38,109 nucleotides of DNA from an uncultured Lachnospiraceae bacterium (GCA_910585215.1 CAJUDQ010000030.1:1-38109); one strand, 5' to 3'; positions 15,487-25,084 are shown, numbered from the stretch's first letter. The notes: a model not told the origin generated them from the sequence alone. A program made the numbers and translations.

Positions 15487-15515
15487 TTGTTAATGTCGAC
15501 AAAAGTTGATATAAT
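15487..15515 (+). promoter_or_regulatory. Promoter of PocR-domain gene with Spo0A-like box
   Basis: TTGTTA (15487-15492) and TATAAT (15510-15515), 17 bp apart. The spacer contains TGTCGACAAAAG (15494-15505), whose complement CTTTTGTCGACA is close to the Spo0A box TTTTGTCGAA. Confidence 0.55.
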
Positions 15516-15566
15516 GAAAATAATAAGTTGCGTGCAGAGCACATAGCAGGAAGGGAGAGGTTTGAA

Positions 15567-16349
15567 ATGTTTATAAGAGATTTTTGTGATTTGGAGCAGT
15601 TAAATATGATTCTCCGCAGATGGTCAGAGTCTACAGGAATGTCAGTGGTGGCATTGGATAGTGACGGAAAATATATTTCTGATGAGATTGGTCTGACAGA
15701 GTTTTGTATGAAATATACAAGAAGTACAGATGAGGGATGCAGAAGATGTGAAAAATGCAACCAGGAGGGAAAAGGTACTTATTTCTGTCATGCGGGTCTG
15801 ATAGACTTCTCGCTGGATATTATAATAGAAGGCGAAGCGGCTGGAAAGATTGTTGGAGGTCAGGTTTTGTCACATGAACCAGAAGAGAGTAAAATAAAGG
15901 AGGTGGCAAGAGAGCTTGGACTTAATCCCGAAGCGTATTATCAGGCGGCCAAAAAAGTTCCGGTGCGTCCAGAGCAGGCAATTCGTTCTGCTGCCGAGCT
16001 TTTGGAAGTGACAGTGAATATGTTTGTCAATTATCAGTATATGTATAATAAAAATCATAATATTATCAGTGCACTGAATACAAATATTAAAGAAGTATCT
16101 TCTCTTTTAAAGGATATCAATGATAAATCGCGTGCACTTGATAAGATTGAGAGCAAGCAGAGAATTCTGGCATTAAATGCTTCTATTGAAGCCGGAAGAG
16201 CAGGAGAAGCCGGAAAAGGATTTGCAGTGGTTGCAAATGAGGTTGGAAATCTTGCAGTAAATTCCGGAGAGGTAAATAAATCAATAAAAAATACATTAAA
16301 GGAGTTGATTTCAGTAGTAGGAAAGCTGGAAGAAGCAAGCGGAAACTGA
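15567..16349 (+). CDS. Soluble PocR sensory domain with short chemoreceptor signalling tip
   Basis: A protein of 260 residues with no membrane segments. An N-terminal PocR-type ligand-binding domain (about 5-160) has the family's cysteines (FCMKYTRS, GCRRCEKCN, FCHAGLIDFS) and KIVGGQVLSHEPE. The C-terminus carries a methyl-accepting chemotaxis signalling tip (RILALNASIEAGRAGEAGKG, FAVVANEVGNLAVNSGEVNKS), but the coiled coil around it is far shorter than in true chemoreceptors. PocR domains bind small hydrocarbon-derived ligands. The ATG at 15567 follows GGGAGAGG by 6 nt. Without neighbouring che genes, the output is unclear; it may signal to a distant CheA or act in a non-motility pathway. 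Confidence 0.85.
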   Translation: MFIRDFCDLEQLNMILRRWSESTGMSVVALDSDGKYISDEIGLTEFCMKYTRSTDEGCRRCEKCNQEGKGTYFCHAGLIDFSLDIIIEGEAAGKIVGGQVLSHEPEESKIKEVARELGLNPEAYYQAAKKVPVRPEQAIRSAAELLEVTVNMFVNYQYMYNKNHNIISALNTNIKEVSSLLKDINDKSRALDKIESKQRILALNASIEAGRAGEAGKGFAVVANEVGNLAVNSGEVNKSIKNTLKELISVVGKLEEASGN

Positions 16350-16376
16350 ATTTTTTAAACTTTCTGTTTATAAGGG

Positions 16377-16484
16377 TCGGGAGTGTTGCAAAATAATGTT
16401 TCACTGTAAGATATTGTAGATATAAAACATAATTTATATCGATATCCTGCAGTTTGGATTTTGTTTGCAACACTCCCGATTTTT
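16377..16484. repeat. Long hairpin, terminator or MITE-like element
   Basis: TCGGGAGTGTTGCAAA (16377-16392) and TTTGCAACACTCCCGA (16464-16479) are perfect 16-bp inverted repeats, 71 bp apart. An inner hairpin, GATATAAA/TTTATATC, sits between them. TTTTT follows on the plus strand, so it can terminate the PocR gene; it also lies at the end of the convergent DUF885 gene. The long loop and perfect terminal repeats resemble a miniature transposable element, but no clear target-site duplication is visible. Confidence 0.6.
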
Positions 16485-16512
16485 GCTTGTACAAGAAGGA
16501 ACAGAATAACTT

Positions 16513-18444
16513 TTATAATTTTTTCATTTTTTCCAGCCAGTCATTCATTCTGTCATTTATAATAGAAAAGTAGGCAGGACCGATTTCTAGATAGAACTTG
16601 TGAAAATCCCGAATGGAAAATTTGTCTCCCAGAGTCTGAGCTGCAGTATCTTTCAGGGTTTCAAGTTCCAGATAACCAACATAATAAGGAAGAAATACGG
16701 TGGGAGAACTGATTACTGTATCATAATAAAGCTTTACGATTTCTTCATCTTCCAGCCCGAATTTTTCAAGATAATTGGCAGTATCCTGTATGGACCAGCC
16801 TTCATAGTTGATGCCAAGGTCAAGTCTTACTGGAAGGGCAATCGAAAATAAATCATTGATTTTAAGCAGTTTGGCAAGCTTTTCATCCAGTCCACTCCAA
16901 CTGTAGCTGTAAAGCTCCACATATTTTGCCCAACCTTCACTATATCCGGTATTAGTCAATATGCTTCTGAAATAATGTGGTTTTAAATTACAAAAATAAT
17001 TGTGCTGATACATGTGTCCTGGAAGGCCCTCATGAGCAAGGGTAGGAAATAAATCACTTCCCTCGGCTATTTTGTCAGGATTAATATAAATTACATTATT
17101 TTGAAAATGGTCAATTGGTGAAAGGATATAAAAGGCAACTACCAGTTCATCCGACATGGCGGCATCTGTTTCATGAAGACTGTAGCTGTCACAGATTGCA
17201 TCCGGAAAATCTGTTTTCAGCATTTTGGTGAGATGAGACAGGATTTCGTCAGGGTCGGAGTAGATATATTCCGGTTTTTCTATTTTGTCATAGAGACTGG
17301 CATCTGTAAGAATCAGAGATGTCATCTGTGCCTGATACTGTTTCAAATTTGCATCTGTGAAAGCAATTAGTTCTTCCGGAGTTTTATCTGTACCTACACT
17401 AGTTTTTAGAAGATACTTGTAAAAATCTTTTCCGTGTTCCATTTCACATAAGCCCTTGTTAAATTCTCCTTTTTTCTGAAGCTCGGTCAGTGTGTCAATC
17501 ATCAGATGATAAGCCGGAATTACAGAATTTTGGATAGAAGCTTCATTGCGTGTGATATAAGTGTTTTTCTCTTCTGTTGTAATATCTTTCATTTCATTCA
17601 GCTTGTTTTTAAAGATATCTGTTAAATAATTTTCCCCCTGGTCTAAAAACGTCTGACATTGCGCAATTACAGTTTCATAAGTATATCCGGATAAATAATA
17701 GCCTTTGTCAATTCTGTACTGTTCAAATTCCAGTGAATCTTTTATATAGTCTTGCAGAGTTTCAAGAAGATGGATATATTCCTCAATATCCTGTTTATTA
17801 TGGAAAATATATTCTGCAAAAATAATCGGAAGCTGTGAGGTAATACCATCTGTTGAAAAAGGTGAAGTAAAAAGATAGCAGTCTTTATAAATGCTTTCCT
17901 CTTCCAAATATGTTTTTAAAATGTCATAAATAAGCTTTTGCTCATAAGTAAGCGAATCATACGGAAATGTATTTAATTCCGTAAGATACTCCTGAATATC
18001 TGTAAAATATTCATCCATGCCGGAAGTGCCGACTGCCGGCCATGCAGAAGGAACTCTGCTGAGCCCGTAAGATTCGGGATTTTCTATGAGAAAATTCAAA
18101 CTGATGGGATTCATGGAATATTCATCCATAAATAGTTTATTTAAAAAATTCTCAAAGTTCTGCTGTGCTGCCAAATCCTCTTTTGAATAAACAGTATCAC
18201 TGTCGTACAGAGAAAATTCAAAGAGTGATTTGGTAGAACCAATGTCAACAGGTTTTGAATCAGAATCTTTATCATCTGTATTCTTCTTGTCATCTGTAGT
18301 ATCCTTTTCCACAAGAGAAACACTGGCACTTTCTGTTTCTTTTTCTTCGGATTTTCTGGAACAGCCTGTGGAAAAAAGCAGAGAGGCTGTCAGAAGGAAG
18401 GATAAAATAAGCAGTAAATATTTTTTTAGATATGATTGTTTCAT
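16513..18444 (-). CDS. DUF885 lipoprotein, putative metallopeptidase
   Basis: The protein has 643 residues. A basic, hydrophobic lipoprotein signal ends LLFSTGC, so Cys is the likely lipidated residue. A Ser/Asp/Lys-rich linker follows (to about residue 75). The remainder is a DUF885 domain with its hallmark HEGLPGHMYQ near residue 471, an HExxH-like metal site with a later Glu. This family includes putative zinc peptidases. The ATG at 18444 is chosen because GAGGAG precedes it and a normal signal peptide follows; an upstream in-frame ATG would add 46 residues unlike any signal. It is convergent with the PocR gene and divergent from the 18770 gene. Substrate unknown. Confidence 0.85.
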   Translation of the reverse strand: MKQSYLKKYLLLILSFLLTASLLFSTGCSRKSEEKETESASVSLVEKDTTDDKKNTDDKDSDSKPVDIGSTKSLFEFSLYDSDTVYSKEDLAAQQNFENFLNKLFMDEYSMNPISLNFLIENPESYGLSRVPSAWPAVGTSGMDEYFTDIQEYLTELNTFPYDSLTYEQKLIYDILKTYLEEESIYKDCYLFTSPFSTDGITSQLPIIFAEYIFHNKQDIEEYIHLLETLQDYIKDSLEFEQYRIDKGYYLSGYTYETVIAQCQTFLDQGENYLTDIFKNKLNEMKDITTEEKNTYITRNEASIQNSVIPAYHLMIDTLTELQKKGEFNKGLCEMEHGKDFYKYLLKTSVGTDKTPEELIAFTDANLKQYQAQMTSLILTDASLYDKIEKPEYIYSDPDEILSHLTKMLKTDFPDAICDSYSLHETDAAMSDELVVAFYILSPIDHFQNNVIYINPDKIAEGSDLFPTLAHEGLPGHMYQHNYFCNLKPHYFRSILTNTGYSEGWAKYVELYSYSWSGLDEKLAKLLKINDLFSIALPVRLDLGINYEGWSIQDTANYLEKFGLEDEEIVKLYYDTVISSPTVFLPYYVGYLELETLKDTAAQTLGDKFSIRDFHKFYLEIGPAYFSIINDRMNDWLEKMKKL

Positions 18445-18697
18445 GTCTCCTCTTTTCTGTCCTTTTCTTACAGGAAATATCCTGCACAATTTTGTAACGC
18501 TGTCCAAAAGACAATTCTGACAGTTGCCTTTGGGAGATACGCGTTGTTTTTCTGGACTAATTTCTTTTATAAAGAATATCATACCAAAAAAAGCTATAAA
18601 AATACATAGTTTTTTGAGAATGATGATTTATTTTGGTTTGTATTCGTTTTGCTTGGCTGTTAGAATAAAATAAAAAAGAAATAATTTTTAAATATAC

Positions 18698-18726
18698 TTG
18701 AAATATTTTAAATAATATGATAATAT
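18698..18726 (+). promoter_or_regulatory. Promoter of large exported protein gene
   Basis: TTGAAA (18698-18703) and TAATAT (18721-18726), 17 bp apart, in very A/T-rich DNA. The expected leader is about 37 nt. Confidence 0.5.
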
Positions 18727-18769
18727 AAAAGCAATCAGAGGGAAATCCGGGAGAGGGAAAGGAACTCAT

Positions 18770-21316
18770 TTGAAAAAAATAATCTTTATCTTTTTAACAA
18801 TTCTATTTCTTTCTTTGCCTGCTTCAAAAACTGTCCTTGCAGAAGAACTGTATTTTAACGAAGAAGGAGACCTTGTTTTTTCCATGCATGATAAAATTGC
18901 TACCAGTGGAATCAAGTATAAAACCATTGGATGGGTGATTAAGCGTTATGATGATGGATTGTATACATCTGGACAAAGTTTTGTCAATATACCCCGTTCC
19001 GGTTTTATCTATCGAATACCAGACCCTGAAAATCCGGAATATCGTTATACTACTTTTGTCGTGGATGGAGCAATGATTATGGAACGTATTGCACAAACAT
19101 CATCTGAATGGAAAAATCAGCTTCAAAAATATGGAGGATATGTTTATCTTGACAGTATTATGACGGTTACTGAATATGGAACAGATATGGGAGAAATTGA
19201 TGAAGCGGGAAATCTGCATGGTGAGGCATATCAGACCTATGAAGGAATTCGAAGCGCCCGAGAATGGGCAGATGGCGACAAACTGCAGGCATATTATAAT
19301 TTGATGGTACAATATCCGTGTTTTCCCGAGACACCGCTGGAGCTGATATTTACAGATAGCAGGGAAGAATATGGAAACTATAGCAGCACCGTGGCAAGCG
19401 CGTTTAAAATAGGTTCCTTTTCTCCTGAAAATGAAAAGTATGCTGTATCTTCGGGGATTCCATCCGGCGAGGATTTATATTTATATGGTATGGCAGATCA
19501 GTTTAAATATTGTATTGACTGGAAAAAAGTTACAGGATATGCGAGTATTCCTGTGAAAGTAACAAAAGTATATATGCTTCGATGGTGTGACAGTCTTGGT
19601 GTTTATCATGAAGAACAGCAGTCTGTAGACAGATGGTATCATGTAAAGCGTGATTATGAATATATACAACTTGAAAACGCAAAAAAATATGATTTGACAA
19701 AAGTTGACATTTCTTCTGAATGTTTTGATTCATGCAGCAGTGCAGGATTTTTGGCGGCAGGGGCATGTCTGTCAAAAAAGTATGGGGACAGTCGCCAGCA
19801 TGTAAGAATAAATGCAGCAGCAGAATATGATGCAGGAATAGGTGTAATAAACAGTACCGATTACAGAAGGCCGGTAATACCGGACGAGGATTTTCAAAGC
19901 AGTGCAGAATCTGTTGTTTCAGAGCTTACTGTATGGAGTGACTGGCTTCAGATAAACGGAGAAACGCTGCTTTCAGATACAGAATGCAGCAAAACAGGAA
20001 AAAGTATTTGTCTTGCTTTTGTAATACCAAAACAGGAAATTAGAAAAGAGAATATTATAATACCTGAAAAAACAGAGAACAGAGCAGGTTACAAGAGCAG
20101 TGTAAAGCTGACCTACAGCTGTGATTCACATATCAGTGAAATTATTAATTCAAATATTAATACAGTGACAGTGCATACTCCTGTGGCAATAAAAGCTTCT
20201 GTTACAGGAAATAAGGAAAACAATGAAAATATACATCCTTCAAAATCAGACTTAGTTATTGGAGATAAATTTGTATTATATAGTTCTTTCAGAGGAAATC
20301 ACAGAGATATCAAAGGATATGGCATAAAAAATTATCAAAAATATGCAAAGGGTATATATGTAAAAATGGAATTTCCCGTTATCTGCGGCACAGAAGTATA
20401 TCCTGAAAATACATGGATAGAAGCATCTCGGACAGCAGTCTTTCGTATTCCCGAGTATGTAAAGGAGGGACAATATGATATAAAATGCATAGCAGTTGCC
20501 AAAAATATTCCTGTGGAATATCTGGATTTTGACAGCATAGAAGATATCAGTGAAGAGGAAGCAAATTTTGATATCGAAAATTACTGTGCAGAAAATACCT
20601 TTCAGGTAACAGTAATCGGCAAATTATACGGATTTACGGTTGAAAACGAGGGGGAAAGGTATAAAACAGGTGCAGATTCCATATTTCCCGAATTATTTGA
20701 GTGTAATGACGAACCACTTCCACTTTGTCTTGAAAAACTGAAAAGTACGGATAATCTGTTTGTGTTTGGATTATATGCAAATGGAATTGGAGACGATACA
20801 GAGGAAACAATAGAACTGGATTTGTCTTATTTTATAATTGACAGAGAGGAAGACGGCAGTTTAACAAAAAAGCCTGTGGATATCTATAAGGCAGACAGAG
20901 ATGATTTTACTGCCGATACTCTGGTAAAAATGGAGGAAATAATTACAGTTCCGGCAGAGCAGGCAGTAAAAGTCAGAGAAGGCGTATATTATTTTTCTGC
21001 AGTTCTGGAAATTACAGATAAGCTGATTCCTGTAGAAAAGGGAACGGATATTTCCGATATCCATATAAAAAGTGATTATATTCTTTATAACAGAGCGTTT
21101 GTTATAAATACAGATATCTATGGAACGGATAAAACAGGAAAAAAATTATCTTATGAGAACAGTACAAATGAAGCCCAGGGGTATTGTAATATGTGGAAAA
21201 AAGAAGGATTTGATGTGGACAGATTTCAAGAACTTAAGCTGAAATGTGGAGATGTTTTGTTGATAGGAATGAACAAAATGATGAAAAATCACAGTCTGAT
21301 TATCGGAACCCATTAA
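18770..21316 (+). CDS. Large exported protein of unknown function (possibly DUF5704)
   Basis: The protein has 848 residues and starts with TTG after GGGAAAGGA. A signal peptide (about 1-24, ending KTVLA) leads to YFNEEGDLVFSMHDKIATSG and YKTIGWVIKRYDDG. This opening recalls DUF5704-type surface proteins of Clostridia, but I hold that name loosely. The body is rich in beta-prone, Glu/Asp/Tyr-rich segments with scattered cysteines. There is no C-terminal anchor, LPxTG or repeat that I can see, so it is probably secreted or held by partners. It is divergent from the DUF885 lipoprotein gene and stands alone before metG. Confidence 0.6.
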   Translation: MKKIIFIFLTILFLSLPASKTVLAEELYFNEEGDLVFSMHDKIATSGIKYKTIGWVIKRYDDGLYTSGQSFVNIPRSGFIYRIPDPENPEYRYTTFVVDGAMIMERIAQTSSEWKNQLQKYGGYVYLDSIMTVTEYGTDMGEIDEAGNLHGEAYQTYEGIRSAREWADGDKLQAYYNLMVQYPCFPETPLELIFTDSREEYGNYSSTVASAFKIGSFSPENEKYAVSSGIPSGEDLYLYGMADQFKYCIDWKKVTGYASIPVKVTKVYMLRWCDSLGVYHEEQQSVDRWYHVKRDYEYIQLENAKKYDLTKVDISSECFDSCSSAGFLAAGACLSKKYGDSRQHVRINAAAEYDAGIGVINSTDYRRPVIPDEDFQSSAESVVSELTVWSDWLQINGETLLSDTECSKTGKSICLAFVIPKQEIRKENIIIPEKTENRAGYKSSVKLTYSCDSHISEIINSNINTVTVHTPVAIKASVTGNKENNENIHPSKSDLVIGDKFVLYSSFRGNHRDIKGYGIKNYQKYAKGIYVKMEFPVICGTEVYPENTWIEASRTAVFRIPEYVKEGQYDIKCIAVAKNIPVEYLDFDSIEDISEEEANFDIENYCAENTFQVTVIGKLYGFTVENEGERYKTGADSIFPELFECNDEPLPLCLEKLKSTDNLFVFGLYANGIGDDTEETIELDLSYFIIDREEDGSLTKKPVDIYKADRDDFTADTLVKMEEIITVPAEQAVKVREGVYYFSAVLEITDKLIPVEKGTDISDIHIKSDYILYNRAFVINTDIYGTDKTGKKLSYENSTNEAQGYCNMWKKEGFDVDRFQELKLKCGDVLLIGMNKMMKNHSLIIGTH

Positions 21317-21322
21317 AACTAC

Positions 21323-21351
21323 TTGTAGAATCAAAGAAAAACTGCTATATT
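21323..21351 (+). promoter_or_regulatory. Promoter of metG-tatD-rsmA
   Basis: TTGTAG (21323-21328) and TATATT (21346-21351), 17 bp apart. The leader is only about 38 nt, so there is no room for a T-box or S-box. Confidence 0.5.
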
Positions 21352-21395
21352 AGTATAGACATATTTAAAATTAAAAGTAACAAGGAGATGGAAAG

Positions 21396-23342
21396 ATGGA
21401 AAAGAAACCTTATTATATTACCACTGCGATAGCATATACATCCGGAAAGCCTCATATTGGGAATACCTATGAAATTGTTCTTGCAGACAGTATTGCGAGA
21501 TTTAAAAGACAACAGGGATATGATGTACGTTTTCAGACAGGAACAGACGAGCATGGGCAGAAAATTGAACTGAAAGCGGAGGAAGCAGGCATTACTCCTC
21601 AGGAGTTTGTTGACGGTGTGTCAAAGGAAATTAAAAGAATCTGGAATTTAATGAATACCTCTTATGACAGATTTATTCGAACAACGGACAAGGACCATGA
21701 AAAGCAGGTGCAGAAAATATTTAAGAAACTGTATGATAAAGGAGATATCTATAAGGGATATTATGAAGGTATGTATTGTACGCCATGCGAATCCTTTTTT
21801 ACCCCCTCTCAGCTTGTAGATGGAAAATGTCCGGACTGTGGACGTGAAACACAGCCAGCCAAGGAGGAGGCATATTTCTTTAAGATGAGTAAATATGCCG
21901 ATAAACTGATAAAGCATATTGAAACACATCCTGAGTTTATTCAGCCGGAATCCAGAAAAAATGAAATGATGAATAATTTTTTAAAGGCGGGCCTGCAGGA
22001 TTTGTGTGTGTCAAGAACATCCTTTCAATGGGGAATCCCTGTGGATTTTGATAACAGACATGTGATTTATGTGTGGATAGATGCACTGGCAAACTATATT
22101 ACAGGGCTTGGATATCAATGTGAAGGCAATAGTGATGCATTGTTTGAAAAATACTGGCCGGCAGATTTGCATTTGATAGGAAAGGATATTCTGCGGTTTC
22201 ATACGATTTACTGGCCGATTATGCTTATGGCGCTTGACTTGCCTCTGCCAAAACAGATATTTGGACACCCATGGCTTTTGCAGGGAGATGGAAAAATGAG
22301 CAAGTCAAAGGGAAATGTTATTTATGCCGATGATATGGTTGAATTATTCGGGGTAGATGCAGTGAGATTTTTTGTGCTTCATGAAATGCCATTTGAAAAT
22401 GACGGGATTATTACATGGGAGCTGCTGGTGGAACGGTTAAATTCCGAGCTTGCAAATACTTTGGGAAATCTTGTAAACAGGACGATTTCCATGTCAAATA
22501 AATATTTTGAAGGAATTGTTTCTGACAAAGGAGCAGAGGAAGAAATTGATAAAGATTTGAAGGCAGTTGTAACACAGACAGCTGCAAAAGTAAATGAAAA
22601 GATGGACAAGCTGCGGGTTGCAGATGCTATTACAGAGATTTTCAATCTTTTTAAGAGATGTAATAAATATATTGATGAAACGATGCCTTGGGTTCTGGCA
22701 AAAAATGAAGAAGACAGGCCGCGTCTTGCAACTGTGCTTTACAATCTGACAGAGAGTATTGTAATTGGAGCATGTCTTTTAGAGCCGTTTATGCCAGATA
22801 CTTCAAAAAATATTTTAAGGCAGTTAAATGCTGAAAAAAGAGAGTTTGAGGAATTAAATAAATTTGGAAAATATGCAGATGGCACAAAGGTGACAGATAC
22901 GCCGGAAATTTTATTTGCAAGACTTGATATGAAAGAAACTCTGGCAAAGGTAGAGGAAATTCAGAAGAAGCAGACAGAGGAAGCGGAGGTAAAATATCCG
23001 GAAGTAACACCAAAGGAAGAAATTTCAATTGATGATTTTGATAAAGTGCAGATAAGAGTTGGAGAGATTCTTCAGTGTGAGCCTGTAAAGAAATCAAAAA
23101 AACTTCTTGTATCACAAATTCGTATTGGCGAGGAGGTCAGACAGATTGTTTCTGGTATTGCACAGTACTATAAACCGGACGAAATGGTTGGAAAAAAGGT
23201 TGCAGTTATCACCAATCTTAAGCCTGTAAAGCTTTGTGGAGTGGAATCACAGGGAATGATTCTGGCAGCAGGAGATGAGCAGGGAAATTTATCTGTTCTT
23301 ACAGTTGACAGAGATATAATTGCAGGAAGTGAAATTTGCTGA
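21396..23342 (+). CDS. metG: Methionyl-tRNA synthetase
   Basis: A protein of 648 residues that charges tRNA-Met. The class I catalytic core has the HIGH-like motif (GKPHIGNTYE, about 17-26), KMSKSKGN (about 298-305) and a zinc knuckle (CTPCESF...CPDC, about 128-148). An anticodon-binding helical domain follows. A C-terminal OB-fold tRNA-binding domain covers about 545-648 (FDKVQIRVGEILQCEPVKKS, LKPVKLCGVESQGMILAA). This long form, with a fused C-terminal domain, is usual in Firmicutes. AAGGAG precedes the ATG. Its stop overlaps the tatD start (TGATG), so translation of the two is probably coupled. Confidence 0.97.
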   Translation: MEKKPYYITTAIAYTSGKPHIGNTYEIVLADSIARFKRQQGYDVRFQTGTDEHGQKIELKAEEAGITPQEFVDGVSKEIKRIWNLMNTSYDRFIRTTDKDHEKQVQKIFKKLYDKGDIYKGYYEGMYCTPCESFFTPSQLVDGKCPDCGRETQPAKEEAYFFKMSKYADKLIKHIETHPEFIQPESRKNEMMNNFLKAGLQDLCVSRTSFQWGIPVDFDNRHVIYVWIDALANYITGLGYQCEGNSDALFEKYWPADLHLIGKDILRFHTIYWPIMLMALDLPLPKQIFGHPWLLQGDGKMSKSKGNVIYADDMVELFGVDAVRFFVLHEMPFENDGIITWELLVERLNSELANTLGNLVNRTISMSNKYFEGIVSDKGAEEEIDKDLKAVVTQTAAKVNEKMDKLRVADAITEIFNLFKRCNKYIDETMPWVLAKNEEDRPRLATVLYNLTESIVIGACLLEPFMPDTSKNILRQLNAEKREFEELNKFGKYADGTKVTDTPEILFARLDMKETLAKVEEIQKKQTEEAEVKYPEVTPKEEISIDDFDKVQIRVGEILQCEPVKKSKKLLVSQIRIGEEVRQIVSGIAQYYKPDEMVGKKVAVITNLKPVKLCGVESQGMILAAGDEQGNLSVLTVDRDIIAGSEIC

Positions 23343-24133
23343 TGTATATTTTTGATACCCATGCACATTATGATGATGAAAGGTTTGACAGAGATAGAAA
23401 AGAAGTTCTGAAAATGGTAAGAGAACAGGGAGTGGGCCGGATTGTGAATGTCGGCACTTCTCTGGCTCTGGGAAGTATTCAGAAAACTATTGCAATGACA
23501 GAGGAATATGAATTTGTCTATGGAGCAGCAGGGATACATCCAGAATATGTAATGGAACTGGAGAATAAAGAGTATTATGCCAAGCTGGAGAACTGTTTAC
23601 AGAAAGAAAAGATAGTGGCACTTGGAGAAATCGGTCTGGATTATCACTATGAGGATAATCCGGCAAGAAAACTGCAGAAAAAGCATTTTGAAGGACAGCT
23701 TGAACTGGCAGAAAGGCTTAAAATGCCGGTCATTCTGCATTCAAGGGATGCTGTGGAAGATACATTGAATGTTGTAAAATTATATGCCGGTAAAATACAG
23801 GGAATTATCCACTGTTTTTCTTATGGGCCGGAAATGGCAAGGGAATTTCTGAATCTGGGGTTTTATATTGGAATTGGAGGTGTATTGACCTTTAAAAATG
23901 CAAAAAAGCTGAAAGAGGTAGTAAAATATGCACCATTGGACAGACTGGTCATAGAGACAGACTGTCCATATATGACACCTGAACCAAACAGAGGAAAGAG
24001 AAATGATTCTGGGAATCTGGTTTATGTAATCAGAGAGCTGGCATTTTTAAAAGGAATCACCGAAAATGAGGCAAGAAAGGCTGTCTGGGAGAATGGAACT
24101 CAGATATATAAAATAAAGGCAGAAGGACAGTAG
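23342..24133 (+). CDS. TatD-family metal-dependent DNase
   Basis: A protein of 263 residues with an amidohydrolase-type TIM barrel. Metal ligands are visible: HxH in FDTHAHYDD (His7, His9), Glu in ALGEIGLDYHYE, His in VILHSRDA, His in IIHCFSYGP and Asp in VIETDCPYMTPEP. TatD (YcfH/YabD) proteins are 3'-5' exonucleases or deoxyribonucleases. The ATG at 23342 shares a base with the metG stop; an upstream in-frame TTG is less likely. It lies 17 bp before rsmA. Confidence 0.92.
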   Translation: MYIFDTHAHYDDERFDRDRKEVLKMVREQGVGRIVNVGTSLALGSIQKTIAMTEEYEFVYGAAGIHPEYVMELENKEYYAKLENCLQKEKIVALGEIGLDYHYEDNPARKLQKKHFEGQLELAERLKMPVILHSRDAVEDTLNVVKLYAGKIQGIIHCFSYGPEMAREFLNLGFYIGIGGVLTFKNAKKLKEVVKYAPLDRLVIETDCPYMTPEPNRGKRNDSGNLVYVIRELAFLKGITENEARKAVWENGTQIYKIKAEGQ

Positions 24134-24150
24134 CAGGAAAGGAAAAAATT

Positions 24151-25029
24151 ATGGCAGAGCTTTGCAAGCCACAGAATACAATTGCAATTCTTCAAAAATA
24201 TGAGTTTGTATTTCAAAAAAAATATGGACAAAATTTTTTAATTGAGCCACGTGTGCTGGACAAAATTATTCAGGCAGCAGATATTACGAAAGAAGACATG
24301 GTTCTGGAAATTGGACCAGGAATTGGAAGTATGACACAGTATCTTTGCGAGAGTGCAAAAAAAGTGATTGCGGTGGAGATTGATAAAAATCTGATACCAA
24401 TTTTAAAAAATGATACGCTGGCCGACTATGATAATGTCATTATTATTCAGGAAGATATTTTAAAGATGAATATCAGAGAACTGGCAGAGAAAGAAAATGA
24501 CGGCAGACCGATAAAAATTGTGGCAAATCTTCCATATTATATTACAACGCCTATTATTATGGCAATTTTTGAAAATAGTGTTCCTGTGGAAAATGTCACA
24601 GTTATGGTGCAGAAGGAAGTGGCAGACAGAATGCAGACAGGACCAGGAACAAAAGATTATGGAGCTTTATCCTTGGCAGTCCAGTATTATGCCAGACCGG
24701 AAATCGTGGCAAATGTTCCGCCAAATTGTTTTATCCCAAGACCAAATGTCTCATCTGCGGTGATTCGGCTTACCAGACATAAAACATGTCCAGTTTTTGT
24801 AGAAGATGAAAAAATAATGTTTCAGCTTATTCGGGCAGCATTTAACCAGAGAAGAAAAACTTTGCAGAACAGTATTTGCAATGCACAGGATTTGAGCTTT
24901 ACAAAACTTCAGGTTGCAGAAGTACTGCACAAAATGAATTTATCTCCGACAATCAGGGGAGAGACTTTATCTCTTGAGCAGTTTGCTGAATTTACAAATT
25001 TTCTGATGGAAAGAAAAGAATCGTTTTAG
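24151..25029 (+). CDS. rsmA: 16S rRNA (adenine1518/1519-N6) dimethyltransferase
   Basis: A protein of 292 residues (KsgA) that dimethylates two adenosines in helix 45 of 16S rRNA. The SAM-binding motif VLEIGPGIGSMTQYL and the catalytic NLPYYITTPI are both present, as are KKYGQNFLIE near the start and FIPRPNVSSAVIRL, a typical family block. Length is normal. AGGAAAGGA precedes the ATG. In many Firmicutes rnmV (ribonuclease M5) lies between tatD and rsmA; here the genes are directly adjacent, so rnmV is elsewhere or lost. Confidence 0.96.
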   Translation: MAELCKPQNTIAILQKYEFVFQKKYGQNFLIEPRVLDKIIQAADITKEDMVLEIGPGIGSMTQYLCESAKKVIAVEIDKNLIPILKNDTLADYDNVIIIQEDILKMNIRELAEKENDGRPIKIVANLPYYITTPIIMAIFENSVPVENVTVMVQKEVADRMQTGPGTKDYGALSLAVQYYARPEIVANVPPNCFIPRPNVSSAVIRLTRHKTCPVFVEDEKIMFQLIRAAFNQRRKTLQNSICNAQDLSFTKLQVAEVLHKMNLSPTIRGETLSLEQFAEFTNFLMERKESF

Positions 25030-25055
25030 GACATAAAAATATCATAATTTCGTCA

Positions 25056-25084
25056 TTGTTGCATACACCGAATTATGTTATAAT
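25056..25084 (+). promoter_or_regulatory. Promoter of FKBP lipoprotein gene
   Basis: TTGTTG (25056-25061) and TATAAT (25079-25084), 17 bp apart. The leader is about 108 nt. Confidence 0.55.
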
